Assembly (NCBI GenBank): GCA_037903355.1
Contig: JBAJFE010000038.1
Span: 992,001 to 1,056,000 of the forward strand
Origin: Trichuris trichiura
Lineage: Eukaryota; Nematoda; Enoplea; Trichinellida; Trichuridae
Direction: 5' to 3'
Length of the DNA: 64,000 nucleotides
The translations under genes were made by a program, and so were the position numbers. Below the pieces are notes generated by a model. The model worked only from the letters and a program-made list of their open reading frames with translations, made no database searches and was not told the origin of the DNA. Below, piece by piece: positions 43,968 through 55,132 of the stretch (its first letter is position 1; the number at the start of each line of letters is the position of its first letter).

Positions 43968-44907
43968 ATGGTTTCTTTTATCTCGCATGCAAGCTTACTG
44001 ACTGCGCAGCTGACAAGCACGCGAACGTTCCGTGCTCGAAAAACCGTTCCAGCTTGCAATAATGCATCGGCTGAGCAAATTGCGCACCGTGCTACCGTCC
44101 ATAGTATCACTGCGCAGTGCCCTATAAATAAAGCAAGTCCATTGCTTCTTGTTCAAGAGCTCGAAGCAACAACAAATATCCACCTCGCAAATCTTAATCA
44201 CCTGGCCGTTGGAGCAGCTGATGCGCGCTGTAGCGCACGCAAGGTGAAACCCGAAAAGAGCCCGTTTCTTCTTTCAACATTTCTCCGTATTGGACTTTTC
44301 CGCTACTCCATCGCTGTTAGTCGTGTGCTGATCCAAGCGACAGCGTTACGGCATTCATAGGACGCGTACTCAAGTTTCGCTGGAGAAATTGCCAAAACTT
44401 AAGATGAACTTACGCAGCCCTTGGCTGACCTCCACGCTGACCGACCGCTTCCGACTGCTCAATCGAAAAGACAGCCGAATTGAAGCTTGGACGAACGACA
44501 CGCGCAAAAATACGCTGAACGGAGAAAATGTGCGAACGGTTGCTGAAACTTTAAAACCGCCTCACTAACAAAAGAAAACTTCCGCAATAGCCGGTTAAAC
44601 TGTATCTGTTTCCATCTGTGCCGTGCAGCTGACGAAGAAATGTTTTTCCGCTCAAATGCCTTTCTGACACGCTTAGGCATGCGTCATTGAGTAACATTAG
44701 CGTCTAGTCCCTACAGGTCAACTGTCAAGGATCCGTTCTACCATTCAACTTCCAGGCGATGGATGTCTAGTAGTAACGACGTCGGGCGTACTGTTTTAGC
44801 CCCTGTAGCAGGCGAGTATATCAGAAAAGACAACATTTTCACGGAAGACAAAAACCGAAGCTTTCGCGGAACGGAAAAAAATGACGATCTATAGAGCAGA
44901 AGAATGA
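43968..44907 (+). CDS. Cystatin-like paralogue B, copy 1, lacks QxVxG
   Basis: Exon 1 (43968-44243, 92 codons) aligns to exon 1 of the intact cystatin through KASPLLLVQELEAT and AADARC, with the donor at the same place and phase 0. Where the intact protein has ATRQVVAGH this one has ATTNIHLAN, so the inhibitory first-loop motif is gone. A weak exon 2 (44809-44907, after an acceptor CTGTAG) reads FAERKKMTIYRAEE, which resembles the MRIYKID strand of the intact gene but lacks the partner Cys. The frame is open in both copies. It could be a decayed gene or a diverged protein; I lean to decay. Confidence 0.5.
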
Positions 44908-45839
44908 GAAGAAACAAGGCAAGGACCACAAATAGACCTCCTGGCAATACGCATCGTCTGCTGCTTGCCCTGCTTTTTCAATTCACTGAATACCAACCAA
45001 GATTAGCATAGCAAGGCAACAACTGCTTGAATCTTGTGTTTTACCTGCAATCAGAGACCAGTGGATTCGTGCCAGCCTAACAAGCGGCGACCAGTACTTT
45101 GCTGAAAGCACATTTATTGCAAAGCGGAACACCAGCTTATACGCAGCAACGCATTCGCAGCGATGTGGAGCTTTCCTCATGCGCAGCATTAATCTCCACC
45201 GACTCTAAATGGCCAATAGGATTTCATTTCTTCACTTTCATATTAGAGGAAGTGACGAAAGCATCCTTCTAACTGTACAAGACATTTTATGGCACCGTTC
45301 CTGCGGCGCACGGCCTGATAACGTTACCAACAAGAGAGCAGTTGTGATTAACGATGGGTAGAAGCTGACTGAGCATCAATCCCGCAACGTACTCTTGATT
45401 TACCCATTTTGCCCCTTCTGTGCCTTGCACGTTAGGCACTCACCATAAGATTGGCGAAATAAACGACTCATCAACGGCTCCTACTTGCGTGACGCCTTAC
45501 CGCTGCCGACGGTTCGAACTCATTGCCGGAAGTGGCGCGTAAATATCTTGTTGATTAAAAGAGGTTGCCGAGAGAAAAAAGTTTAGAATGAAAACTTGCG
45601 CAACGCAGCAAAAGGCTACCTACTGAACGCACAGTAAGTTCTGCTGATAAAAAGCATATTCGCCTGCACATTTGCAATTCTTGCAAGCCCGTTGTTCAAC
45701 CCCGGATAGCACGTTCACCGCTAACTATGCGCCGCGCACGTAAGATGAAATAGAAAGCGCTTTCACTTCCTAACCACGAGACACTTGCTTTCTCCTGCTC
45801 TACCGATGCACTGAAATTTTCGGTTCAGACGCACAGTTC

Positions 45840-46480
45840 AGACAGCACTCATCACCACACTAAACGTGTTCTTGTAGCCTTTTAAGGCAAACAATGAACA
45901 TGCGTCTGTTACGAAAGAACGTGACAACGTAGCCCAGAAAGAATTAACGGAATCAGTCCAACAAATACTGCCCATTTCACATGGTGTATCGCACTTTATC
46001 TGAAAGCGATGAAAACCGTGTTCCAATCCAAATAGAAAAGAATCTTGTCGAGCAGTCGTTTTCACTGTGCCCTGTGGGCGCGACGAACTGCGAGGACATT
46101 GCGCGTCAGCGCGTCCGCCTAAGTTCCAACCGGACGCCAAGACGGCGCAGAAGCCTTACCGACGGAACAAAGAACCACGACAGGCACTGCTTCATCTGAC
46201 GTCACGAACTGCCCGCAAGACACCACAGAAGTTTTCGTTAGTGAAGTTAAAGTGTCCCTTAAAGTTTAACGCAATGTACATACGGCGGACCAAGACACAC
46301 GCGGCAAACCAAAGGGAACAAACGCTATAAGAGAAGTTGGAAAGATAGCGGAGCAACTGAAGGCGCTCACACTGGTTGACAGCCAACTACGCTTCAAAAC
46401 GCGACATACACAACGTTGAAAAGTGCGCAATTGTGAGAGCTCCCCTTTTGGTCTTCAGGAGTTTGCCAGCGAAAACATTG
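45840..46480 (+). other. Repeat-unit segment with open frames, no gene recognised
   Basis: The cystatin-array unit between paralogue B and the next cystatin, repeated at 55535-56175. Several overlapping open stretches occur. The most protein-like reads AIREVGKIAEQLKALTLVD at about 46325-46381. None has a clear start, splice pattern or family. It also aligns weakly to the diverged block 41230-41854. Confidence 0.3.
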
Positions 46481-46908
46481 ATTCTACATGCCACACAGAG
46501 GTGCTTTAGCATAGGAATACGAACAATCTACCTTCAACGGCAGACCAGTCTGAACTCAGAAAAACGAACTGCTTTACTTAACACGGGCGTGCTTGTTTAA
46601 AAACACTTCCAGAGCAAGTAGAATAGCGGCTTAATCGTTGAATATCGGTTAGCCAAACGCAACGGCCATTGCCGCTATTGTTTTGCCGAATGGAAAAGTG
46701 CCCACGCTGTCATGCGGCTGGCCAGTTGATTGAAGCAGACTTACTTAGTCACTTCTCGCCGCTAGGCAAACTGTAAAAGGTCGCACGAAGAAAGCCTCAA
46801 AAAATATTTCCAGCGTATGTTTGCTTACCATATAAACGGCCTGTTTTAAAACGGCCAACGCAGTTTACCACAAGCAAATGCCAAATATGAGCAAACAAAA
46901 GCACTCCT

Positions 46909-46916
46909 TATAAAAG
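46909..46916 (+). promoter_or_regulatory. TATA box, cystatin copy 2
   Basis: TATAAAAG about 90 bp before a strong 5'-UTR splice donor (GTAAGTATAA at 47001). The 5'-UTR intron 47001-47076 ends TTCCTTACAG, 16 bp before the cystatin ATG. Confidence 0.6.
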
Positions 46917-47092
46917 AAACTCTCAGCAAGTCCTTTCAACAGCTTTGTCCGTTGCGATTTTGCGCACAATTTCATTCTGCTTTTTTGACAAAACCCATCG
47001 GTAAGTATAAACCTCTTCACATCAACGAACGAACCTTACGTATGCCGGCAAATTTCCATAGACATTTTCCTTACAGCCTATTCGCGGTCAAT

Positions 47093-48103
47093 ATGTTCCT
47101 TTCGGTCCTGCTCGCAAGCTTACTGATAGCGCCGGCAAGCTGCATGCGAATGTTGGGTGCTCCAGATGAAATTACAAATGCCGATAATGATCGTTCCACT
47201 GTGGAAGTCGTCAACTACGTTCTCGATGAAGAAAACGAGCAACGCTATCGTAATAAAACAAGTCCACTTGTTCTTGTACAAGTGCTCGAAGCAACAAGGC
47301 AGGTGGTTGCTGGCCATCGTTACCGCGTGACGTTCGCAGCAGGAGAAGCGCGCTGTCCGTCGTCGCAAAAGGTAACACACCGAAACAACTCTACGTTCTT
47401 ACAGCTTTCCTGCAGTACGTTCATACACCTTTGAACCGATGTTGGCGACATATCCGCGCTTCCAAGAGACTGTAAAAGCGCGACGCCTTCCACGAAACGA
47501 GAGCGCCTTTACATTCCGCACAAAGCCGACATAATTAAATGCCACCTTAACCAACCTCTAGGACATTTTCAAGCCTGCAGATCATTGCAACCGTAGACAG
47601 TCCGTTTACAGCATAGCGAACCTCCACTTCTCGCTAGAAGAAGGCTGCAGACAAACCTTTCCGAACCGCTGGAACTGTCCTCTGCGCGGGACAAACAAAT
47701 CAGTTGGACAAAACGAACTACACTGCTTTTCACGTGTTCAGCCGGGTTCGTCTGCAAGCATGACCGCTCTCACGGACACCCATTCTGATGCTCCTACGCC
47801 CATTTCGGTAGGCAAATGACGCGACTATTAATCTTTTGAACTGTTTGTCGCTCAAAGTCCCGCTGATGAGCAGCATGCAATTCGGAACTAACCTTTCTGA
47901 TTCTTTAGGGACAGAAATACAAAGTCAGAAGAGAGAAATGTTGGCTGTTCCGAAATGGAGAAATGAGAATCTACAAAATAGATGTCGTCGATCCCCCACG
48001 GGCAAACGCACCGAAGCAGATAATGGAGAAGCAAGTTGTCTACTCGTTTTACTTTAGCACGAGGAGACCGGGTATGGAGCTAGGCGTGACAAGCGAAAAA
48101 TAA
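47093..48103 (+). CDS. Secreted cystatin, intact copy
   Basis: Cystatins inhibit papain-like cysteine proteases. Exons 47093-47371 and 47915-48103 join in phase 0 to 155 residues. The protein begins with a signal peptide (MFLSVLLASLLIAPASC), then LGAP supplying the N-terminal glycine, a helix region (STVEVVNYVLDEENEQ) and the first inhibitory loop QVVAG. Cysteines in GEARC and EKCW flank the intron and could form a disulphide. The second loop, usually PW, reads DPPR here. The tail after that is about 35 residues longer than in a minimal cystatin. The ATG was chosen because it starts the signal peptide and lies just after a 5'-UTR intron acceptor. Secreted nematode cystatins often act on host proteases and immune cells, but that role is inference here. 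A 543-bp intron separates the exons. Confidence 0.88.
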
Positions 48104-48889
48104 ACACTTGCCTACAGCATTCCCTTGCAGTAGCAATACAATAGCGCCTCTTTCGCAGTTTTTTTTTATGAACACGCGGTTTATAATTCCGCGGAAACAA
48201 AGCAACGGAAGCACAGATGCGAAATTAAGGGCGCTAGCACACATTACCTGCGACTTAAAGCTTCTCTTTGTTCGTTGCTTTCCTCTGCGTAGGCTTGAAG
48301 CGCTATCTTCGCACGAGGGAAACTGGGCAAATGGCCCTTGAAGCCGTTGAAAAAACGGGATGGGCAGCTCTTTAGCGCACCGAGTTTCGTAACTAATTGA
48401 TGAGCTCCGTAAGTGCAATTTGTCCATAAGCATCAATTCATTGGTCATGGATCAGGAGACCTGGAGAAATTTGCCTGCAGTGGCGTGTTGGACTTCTTAT
48501 GCCTCGCGAGCGCAGCGGCACTCTGGAAAAACGGTCACAGAGTGCGCTATGGCGCCATTCTGAGCGGCAAACGGAACCGCGCTCGCACCTAACTTGTGCA
48601 CTGCAAATGGCAATAGAGCAAACGGAACCGTTGACCAATTGAGTCGTTCACAATCGGTTCGGCTGACCATGCTTCACGTACGCAGTTTAGCACTTGCTCG
48701 GCACGGTTCTTCACGTAGTACATTTACAGCATTGCAGCGCAACCGCAACAGTCCTTTCCAAATTCCAAATGCGCTGCAGAAGTTCCCATGAACTCTACTA
48801 ATACCGGAAACTTCGGATAACAGCGAACCAGCTTCGCACGCCCGCAAGTCTCAATAGAAAATCTGCCTAGAGGATAAATTCTGCCAACG

Positions 48890-49829
48890 ATGGTTTCTTT
48901 TATCTCGCATGCAAGCTTACTGACTGCGCAGCTGACAAGCACGCGAACGTTCCGTGCTCGAAAAACCGTTCCAGCTTGCAATAATGCATCGGCTGAGCAA
49001 ATTGCGCACCGTGCTATCGTCCATAGTATCACTGCGCAGTGCCCTATAAATAAAGCAAGTCCATTGCTTCTTGTTCAAGAGCTCGAAGCAACAACAAATA
49101 TCCACCTTGCAAATCTTAATCACCTGGCCGTTGGAGCAGCTGATGCGCGCTGTAGCGCACGCAAGGTGAAACCCGAAAAGAGCCCGTTTCTTCTTTTAAC
49201 ATTTCTCCGTATTGGACTTTTCCGCTACTCCATCGCTGTTAGTCGTGTGCTGATCCAAGCGACAGTGTTACGGCATTCATAGGACGCGTACTCAAGTTTC
49301 GCTGGAGAAATTGCCAAAACTTAAGATGAACTTACGCAGCCCTTGGCTGACCTCCACGCTGACCGACCGCTTCCGACTGCTCAGTCGAAAAGACAGCCGA
49401 ATTGAAGCTTGGACGAACGACACGCGCAAAAATACGCTGAACGGAGAAAATGTGCGAACGGTTGCTGAAACTTTAAAACCGCCTGACTAACAAAAGAAAA
49501 CTTCCGCAATAGCCGGTTAAACTGTATCTGTTTCCATCTGTGCCGTGCAGCTGACGAAGAAATGTTTTTCCGCTCAAATGCCTTTCTGACACGCTTAGGC
49601 ATGCGTCATTGAGTAACCTTAGCGTCTAGTCCCTACTGGTCAACTGTCAAGGATCCGTTCTACCATTCAACTTCCAGGCGATGGATGTCTAGTAGTAACG
49701 AGGTCGGGCGTACTGTTTTAGCCCCTGTAGCAGGCGAGTATATCAGAAAGGACAACATTTTCACGGAAGACAAAAACCGAAGCTTTCGCGGAACGGAAAA
49801 AAATGACGATCTATAGAGCAGAAGAATGA
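48890..49829 (+). CDS. Cystatin-like paralogue B, copy 2, lacks QxVxG
   Basis: Near-identical to the copy at 43968-44907. Exon 1 48890-49165, candidate exon 2 49731-49829. The reading frame is open throughout, with the few differences mostly synonymous or conservative (for example Thr to Ile, Lys to Arg). An alternative acceptor CTACAG present in copy 1 near 44716 is CTACTG here, so that site is not conserved. Confidence 0.45.
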
Positions 49830-50364
49830 GAAGAAACAAGGCAAGGACCACAAATAGACCTCCTGGCAATACGCATCGTCTGCTGCTTGCCCTGCTTTTT
49901 CAATTCACTGAATACCAACCAAGAACAGCATAGCAAGGCAACAACTGCTTGAATCTTGTGTTTTACCTGCAATCAGAGACCAGTGGATTCGTGCCAGCCT
50001 AACAAACGGCGACCAGTACTTTGCTGAAAGCACATTTATTGCAAAGCGGAACACCAGCTTATACGCAGCAACGCATTCGCAGCGATGTGGAGCTTTCCTC
50101 ATGCGCAGCATTAATCTCCACCGACTCTAAATGGCCAATAGGATTTCATTTCTTCACTTTCATATTAGAGGAAGTGACGAAAGCATCCTTCTAACTGTAC
50201 AAGACATTTTATGGCACCGTTCCTGCGGCGCACGGCCTGATAACGTTACCAACAAGAGAGCAGTTGTGATTAACGATGGGTAGAAGCTGACTGAGCATCA
50301 ATCCCGCAACGTACTCTTGATTTACCCATTTTGCCCCTTCTGTGCCTTGCACGTTAGGCACTCA

Positions 50365-50723
50365 TGTGGCAGATAACCCGGGGTTTAGCTCCGATAACGG
50401 TGGTTTGACCTAAGAGGGCAACGATACGGGCGCTCTTGTCGTAAACAGCGCTGGACGACGTTCCCCGTGCCCCATGACACGAAGCCTATGTCGAAAACAG
50501 GCATGGTCAACCAATGGCAGTGCGACCTGGCCAGACCCCGCGAACGGGACTATAAAAGGAGAAGGACGGACCACGGAGGGTCGGTTGGTAGGACCAGAAA
50601 AGTTGTGTGTTCGACATCGTTGTTTGTACTCAGTTCGTTAGTGTTCCTCAATAAAGACAAAGCAAAGCCTTTGCGTGCTAGCAGCCTTACGCGTGCAAGT
50701 CCATACGTTGCATATAAACTACA
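50365..50723 (+). repeat. 5' LTR of the 50.4-kb element
   Basis: 359 bp. Contains GGGACTATAAAAGGAG (a TATA box) near 50548 and CAATAAAGAC near 50649 as promoter and polyadenylation signals. Confidence 0.93.
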
Positions 50724-50741
50724 AGCTATCGAGGCTCTACA

Positions 50742-51536
50742 ATGGAAGTGACACGCGCTGCTACGTCGATGGACGTACGGATAATTCCCGAGTTCGACGG
50801 CTCTTCTCATTCGGCAGCTGAGTGGTTGCGCAAGGCTGAATCTACTTGTCATTTATGCGGAAGCACGGACGTCGTTCGAGTAATAGGTTTGCGGTTAACC
50901 GGCGCTGCGTTCGCCGTGTACGATAAGATGGCATCGGAGGACCAAGGCAAGCTCGAGAAGGTTAAAGAGAAGCTGCTCGCCGCTTTCGCTCCTGATCCAT
51001 TTATGGCCTTCAGAGAATTCAAGGTGAGAAGAATGCGATTTAAAGAAACGCCTGATGGGTTCTTGGCTGGGCTTAGTGAACTGGCGTTGCTCGCCGGCGG
51101 CGTATCTGACAAGGTTTTAGCGAGCGCGTTCATTGATGGCTTACCAGAGCAAGTCCAAGAATCGTTGTTGGCTGGGGCTCGCATGGAGACCCTCTCGCTG
51201 GACGAATTGTTGACGCGTGCTCGTGCGATGTTGGCAAGAGGGCCACCCGGTAGCAGTGGACTCTCTGATCTGGCTGCCGCAGCTAACGGTTCGACCTCTG
51301 TGGCTCTTAACTCAGGATCCCACTATCGTTGTTACGCATGCGGTGGGATCAATCACTTCGCCAGAGAGTGTCCGACACGAGGACAGGAAGCAAGTCAACC
51401 GATGCGTACTGACCAAAGAATGGACTGGCAACGTGGGCGCCGCCCAGTCCGTCGTTTGCGGAAGGAGCCCAGGCCCACGGAGTCGGGAAACGCGGACAGG
51501 GAGGAAGCTCTTGCGCCGGTTCCCTCCCGTCACTGA
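50742..51536 (+). CDS. Gag protein of the 50.4-kb element
   Basis: 264 residues from ATG 50742. The N-terminal half resembles retrotransposon gag (DGSSHSAAEWLRKAE, IGLRLTGAAFAVYDKM). Near 51331-51372 a CCHC knuckle CYACGGINHFAREC follows. The pol frame overlaps the end in the -1 frame, so frameshifting is the likely route to Pol. Confidence 0.85.
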   Translation: MEVTRAATSMDVRIIPEFDGSSHSAAEWLRKAESTCHLCGSTDVVRVIGLRLTGAAFAVYDKMASEDQGKLEKVKEKLLAAFAPDPFMAFREFKVRRMRFKETPDGFLAGLSELALLAGGVSDKVLASAFIDGLPEQVQESLLAGARMETLSLDELLTRARAMLARGPPGSSGLSDLAAAANGSTSVALNSGSHYRCYACGGINHFARECPTRGQEASQPMRTDQRMDWQRGRRPVRRLRKEPRPTESGNADREEALAPVPSRH

Positions 51537-54040
51537 ACGAGGCGCTGCCGACTGTGAACATACAAGTAGACGGGGTAGCTCGCTGCGCGTTGGTGGACAG
51601 CGGCTGCACGAGATGTATCGTCTATGCTCCCTGCTGCAGAAAATGGAAAAGGCACCCGGTTAGCCTGAAAACGATCAGCGGCGACGAGCTGCGGTGTGTT
51701 GGATTGGGTCACGTCGAGCTCACGGTGCCTGGAGCACGCGCAACGGTGGTCGATGTCATAGTTTCTGACCGAAGGCCACTTGGGTTCGACTTCGTACTAG
51801 GCATGAGCGCGATAAGGTCACTTGGAAGAGCTCTGCTGGACAGCGAAGGGCACGTGCAGTTCAATCCGTTTAGCAAGGCAACTTGCGCAGGCGCCGACAC
51901 CGTAAGGAGCATTGACGAGAAGGATTTCACCGTGACCTACGACCCAAATGCGCGCTCGTGGAAGGCTGCGTGGAAATGGGCAAATGGCAGTGCCCCAGAA
52001 GTCTTGCAGAACGCCAGAATAGAGTATCCGCCTGCTGCCGCAAGCCGATCAGCGTATGAAGAGGAACTGATGTTGTGGATCCGAAACGGTTGGTTAATTC
52101 CGTACGACGAAAGAAAGTTTGGACCAGCTCGAGCTCTCATTCCTCTCATGGCTGTTGTACAGCGCAACAAAGGCAAGGTACGTCCAGTGCTTGATTTCCG
52201 GGAACTGAATGCACACATTGATACATTCACGGCCAATAGTGACGTGTGTGCTCAGAAGTTGCGCGAATGGCGCAGACAAGGCATAGACGTGTCAATTTTG
52301 GATTTGCACAAAGCATATCTACAGGTGCGCGTTGACAAATCGCTTTGGCCGTTCCAGACCGTGATACTCCATGGCCGGAGATACTGCTTGACCCGACTCG
52401 GCTTTGGCTTAAATGTGGCTCCAACTATCATGAAAGCCGTGGTCGGGCATGTGCTCTCACTCGCTCCCGATGTAAGGAAAGGGACTTCAGTGTACATTGA
52501 CGACATCTTCGTCAACCAAAGAATCGTAAGCGCGGAAACGGTGAGAAGACACCTCGTCAGGTACGGGTTAGCATGCAAGGACCCTGAGAAAGTCTCGGAC
52601 GGCGCACGTGTGCTCGGCCTGAAAGCCTGGGGGGAGCGGGGCTCCCTGCGGTGGTCAAGAGGCAACGAAATGAGTGGTCCGCCCAAGAACCTAACTAGGC
52701 GAACAGTGTTCTCGTATTGCGGAGAACTAGTGGGGCACTACCCCGTATGCGGTTGGCTCAGGGCTGCCTCAGCCTTCGTCAAGCGGGAAGCGAATCGTGC
52801 AACGGAACGGTGGGACGAACCCATTCATGATGGCCGGATAAGAGTGCGGCTGAACGAAATTGCTGACACTCTAGAGACAAACGACCCAGTGCACGGTAGA
52901 TGGGACGTCTCAGGCAGCAAAGCCAGAATGTGGGTAGATGCTAGCATGCTAGCCTTGGGCGTTGCACTGGAAGTAGACGGTTCCATCATAGAAGATGGGA
53001 CGTGGTTGCGCCCGTATGAGGAGGCTCGCCACATCAATATGGCGGAGCTGGATGCAGTGATCAAAGGCCTCAACCTTGCCCTCGCCTGGCGGATGAAGGA
53101 GATCGAGCTCATGACAGACTCTGTGACAGTTCACCGGTGGGTTGAAGATGGCCTGTCAGGCAAGACCCGGCTGCGAACGAAGGCGGCCAACGAGATGCTC
53201 ATCCGACGCCGGATAGAGACAATACTGGCTCTGGTCAAAGAATACGACCTGAAACTGACGGTCACCCTAGTACGATCGGCTGACAACAAAGCCGACACCC
53301 TAACCAGAGTCCCAAAGCGATGGTTAGCCCCCACGGAACCTAGTGAAAAGGCGGTCTGCGCCGCGGTGGACGGCGACATTTCGTCTGAACGCCTGATTGC
53401 AGAAGTGCATCGCGTTTCGGGCCATCCGGGCGTACGGCGCACGCTGTACTTTGCCCCCCGTCGTGACCCAAGGATATCCAAACGTGATGTCAGCAGCGTG
53501 GTGGGCAAGTGCGACATTTGCCGCTCTATCGACCCGGCTCCTGCAAAATGGAGGCATGGAGTGCTAGAGGTTCCCAGGCTGTGGCAAAGAGTTGGAATTG
53601 ATGTCGCTCATTGCGGGAGTGAGCTATACCTAACTCTGATTGACTGTGGGCCCTCACGGTTTGCAATTTGGCGCCGTCTGCACCAACGCTCCAGCGCTGA
53701 TGTCGTGCATCAGTTGGAATCAATTTTTTATGAGCGCGGCGCGCCTTACGAATTACTAGCGGACAATGACACTGCATTCCGGAGTCGCGAGGTCGCTCAG
53801 CTGGCTGAACGATGGGGGACACGCCTCCGCTTCCGATGCGCTTATGCCCCAAGTGGGAACGGCATAATAGAGCGGTGCCACAGGACGGTCAAGGTGATCG
53901 CAGCAAGGGCAGGATGCTCAGCGCAGGAGGCAGTCTATCGGTACAATCTCATGCCACTGGATGATCGCTCGGCAGCCACCGCCCCCAGCCAATGCAGTCT
54001 ACCGATACACGATGAAGGACCGAAACGAAGCATCGGTTAG
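51533..54040 (+). CDS. Pol polyprotein of the 50.4-kb element
   Basis: Open from inside gag to 54040. Protease with LVDSGCTRCIV near 51593 (DSG in place of DTG). Reverse transcriptase with RPVLDFRELNAHID near 52180, LDLHKAYLQV near 52300, RLGFGLNVAP near 52396 and VYIDDIFV near 52492. RNase H with MWVDASMLALGVALE near 52928, MAELDAVIKGL and LMTDSVTVHRW. Integrase zinc finger HRVSGHPG...CDIC near 53410-53520 and core with GIDVAH, LADND and GNGIIERCHR as the DDE triad. The frame ends near 54040 in a different sequence from the expected integrase C-terminus, which continues in the +1 frame (next entry). Confidence 0.9.
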   Translation: MNEALPTVNIQVDGVARCALVDSGCTRCIVYAPCCRKWKRHPVSLKTISGDELRCVGLGHVELTVPGARATVVDVIVSDRRPLGFDFVLGMSAIRSLGRALLDSEGHVQFNPFSKATCAGADTVRSIDEKDFTVTYDPNARSWKAAWKWANGSAPEVLQNARIEYPPAAASRSAYEEELMLWIRNGWLIPYDERKFGPARALIPLMAVVQRNKGKVRPVLDFRELNAHIDTFTANSDVCAQKLREWRRQGIDVSILDLHKAYLQVRVDKSLWPFQTVILHGRRYCLTRLGFGLNVAPTIMKAVVGHVLSLAPDVRKGTSVYIDDIFVNQRIVSAETVRRHLVRYGLACKDPEKVSDGARVLGLKAWGERGSLRWSRGNEMSGPPKNLTRRTVFSYCGELVGHYPVCGWLRAASAFVKREANRATERWDEPIHDGRIRVRLNEIADTLETNDPVHGRWDVSGSKARMWVDASMLALGVALEVDGSIIEDGTWLRPYEEARHINMAELDAVIKGLNLALAWRMKEIELMTDSVTVHRWVEDGLSGKTRLRTKAANEMLIRRRIETILALVKEYDLKLTVTLVRSADNKADTLTRVPKRWLAPTEPSEKAVCAAVDGDISSERLIAEVHRVSGHPGVRRTLYFAPRRDPRISKRDVSSVVGKCDICRSIDPAPAKWRHGVLEVPRLWQRVGIDVAHCGSELYLTLIDCGPSRFAIWRRLHQRSSADVVHQLESIFYERGAPYELLADNDTAFRSREVAQLAERWGTRLRFRCAYAPSGNGIIERCHRTVKVIAARAGCSAQEAVYRYNLMPLDDRSAATAPSQCSLPIHDEGPKRSIG

Positions 54041-54758
54041 CAGCGATGCCCAGGTTTCGCACTGTCCTTATACGGTCGGGGACACCGTGTGGGTAAAGTC
54101 GCGCAGCGGGAGATGCGACGCCCGCTATGACGAGGGCTTAGTCACCGGGCTTGTCTCGGATCAGGCAGTGGAAGTCAATGGGGTGCCTCGCCACGTTCGC
54201 GACATCCGTCGCCGTGGATTCGTGCCCATCCCTCCTGCGAGACCGACGCCTAACGCCGATGACGACGGCGATGTCAGTGGTCCCATTGCAGATTGGAGCA
54301 GGGAGCCAGCGGGCATTGTGATTGGCACCACTATAGAACGGCGACCCCTACATCAGCCCGCCTCTGAGCGCAGAGCAACACAGGCCCAAGCAGTCCCGCG
54401 CCGTTCGACAAGGAGGCTCTGGCCTCGGCATTGTTTGCTTCAAGACTGTGTCTCTAGAGAAAGCTCCACGGTTGGCGAGCGCGTCCCGAGCAGCGCAGAC
54501 GCAAGAGATCTGGTGCCCACGCTAGCGCTAGACAGGGAAGACCGAAACATGCCCTTGGCAGAGACAGATGCCGGCATGACGGTACCTGAGTTAGAAGCAC
54601 TCTCTGAAGCTCCTGAAGAAGAACAGGAGGGCTCCATGACGACGACCGCGGTGGCCGAACAGGTACTCGTACCAATGATGCCAGAACTACCTGACCAACC
54701 ACCACTGAGACGCAGCGCGCGAATTCGCCGACGCCGCTGCCGCATTAACAGTGATTAG
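53961..54758 (+). CDS. Integrase C-terminal part in +1 frame
   Basis: Continuing the integrase in the +1 frame gives an SH3-like C-terminal region (YTVGDTVWVKSRSGRCDARYD, then EVNGVPRHVRDI) and an acidic and Arg-rich tail ending in RSARIRRRRC. It overlaps pol near a run of C (CCACCGCCCCCAGCC, 53976-53990), where a one-base indel would join the two. It is therefore probably the displaced end of pol rather than a separate gene, unless the element uses +1 frameshifting. Confidence 0.7.
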   Translation: MIARQPPPPANAVYRYTMKDRNEASVSSDAQVSHCPYTVGDTVWVKSRSGRCDARYDEGLVTGLVSDQAVEVNGVPRHVRDIRRRGFVPIPPARPTPNADDDGDVSGPIADWSREPAGIVIGTTIERRPLHQPASERRATQAQAVPRRSTRRLWPRHCLLQDCVSRESSTVGERVPSSADARDLVPTLALDREDRNMPLAETDAGMTVPELEALSEAPEEEQEGSMTTTAVAEQVLVPMMPELPDQPPLRRSARIRRRRCRINSD

Positions 54759-54773
54759 AAAATCAGGGGGGAG

Positions 54774-55132
54774 TGTGGCAGATAACCCGGGGTTTAGCTC
54801 CGATAACGGTGGTTTGACCTAAGAGGGCAACGATACGGGCGCTCTTGTCGTAAACAGCGCTGGACGACGTTCCCCGTGCCCCATGACACGAAGCCTATGT
54901 CGAAAACAGGCATGGTCAACCAATGGCAGTGCGACCTGGCCAGACCCCGCGAACGGGACTATAAAAGGAGAAGGACGGACCACGGAGGGTCGGTTGGTAG
55001 GACCAGAAAAGTTGTGTGTTCGACATCGTTGTTTGTACTCAGTTCGTTAGTGTTCCTCAATAAAGACAAAGCAAAGCCTTTGCGTGCTAGCAGCCTTACG
55101 CGTGCAAGTCCATACGTTGCATATAAACTACA
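54774..55132 (+). repeat. 3' LTR of the 50.4-kb element
   Basis: 359 bp and, as far as I can read, identical to the 5' LTR. Confidence 0.93.

Larger units (their letters stand above)
50365..55132 (+). mobile_element. LTR retrotransposon, Ty3/gypsy-like, very recent insertion
   Basis: LTRs at 50365-50723 and 54774-55132 (359 bp each) start TGTGGCAG and end ACTACA; I could find no difference between them. The 5-bp target duplication ACTCA (50360-50364, 55133-55137) matches the uninterrupted site in array copy 1 near 45440. Gag, protease, reverse transcriptase, RNase H and integrase lie in that order. A polypurine tract (CAGGGGGGAG) precedes the 3' LTR. The reverse transcriptase has YIDD and an unusual sequence for the class, so a divergent Ty3/gypsy clade is my best call; a BEL/Pao relative is less likely. 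Confidence 0.93.
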
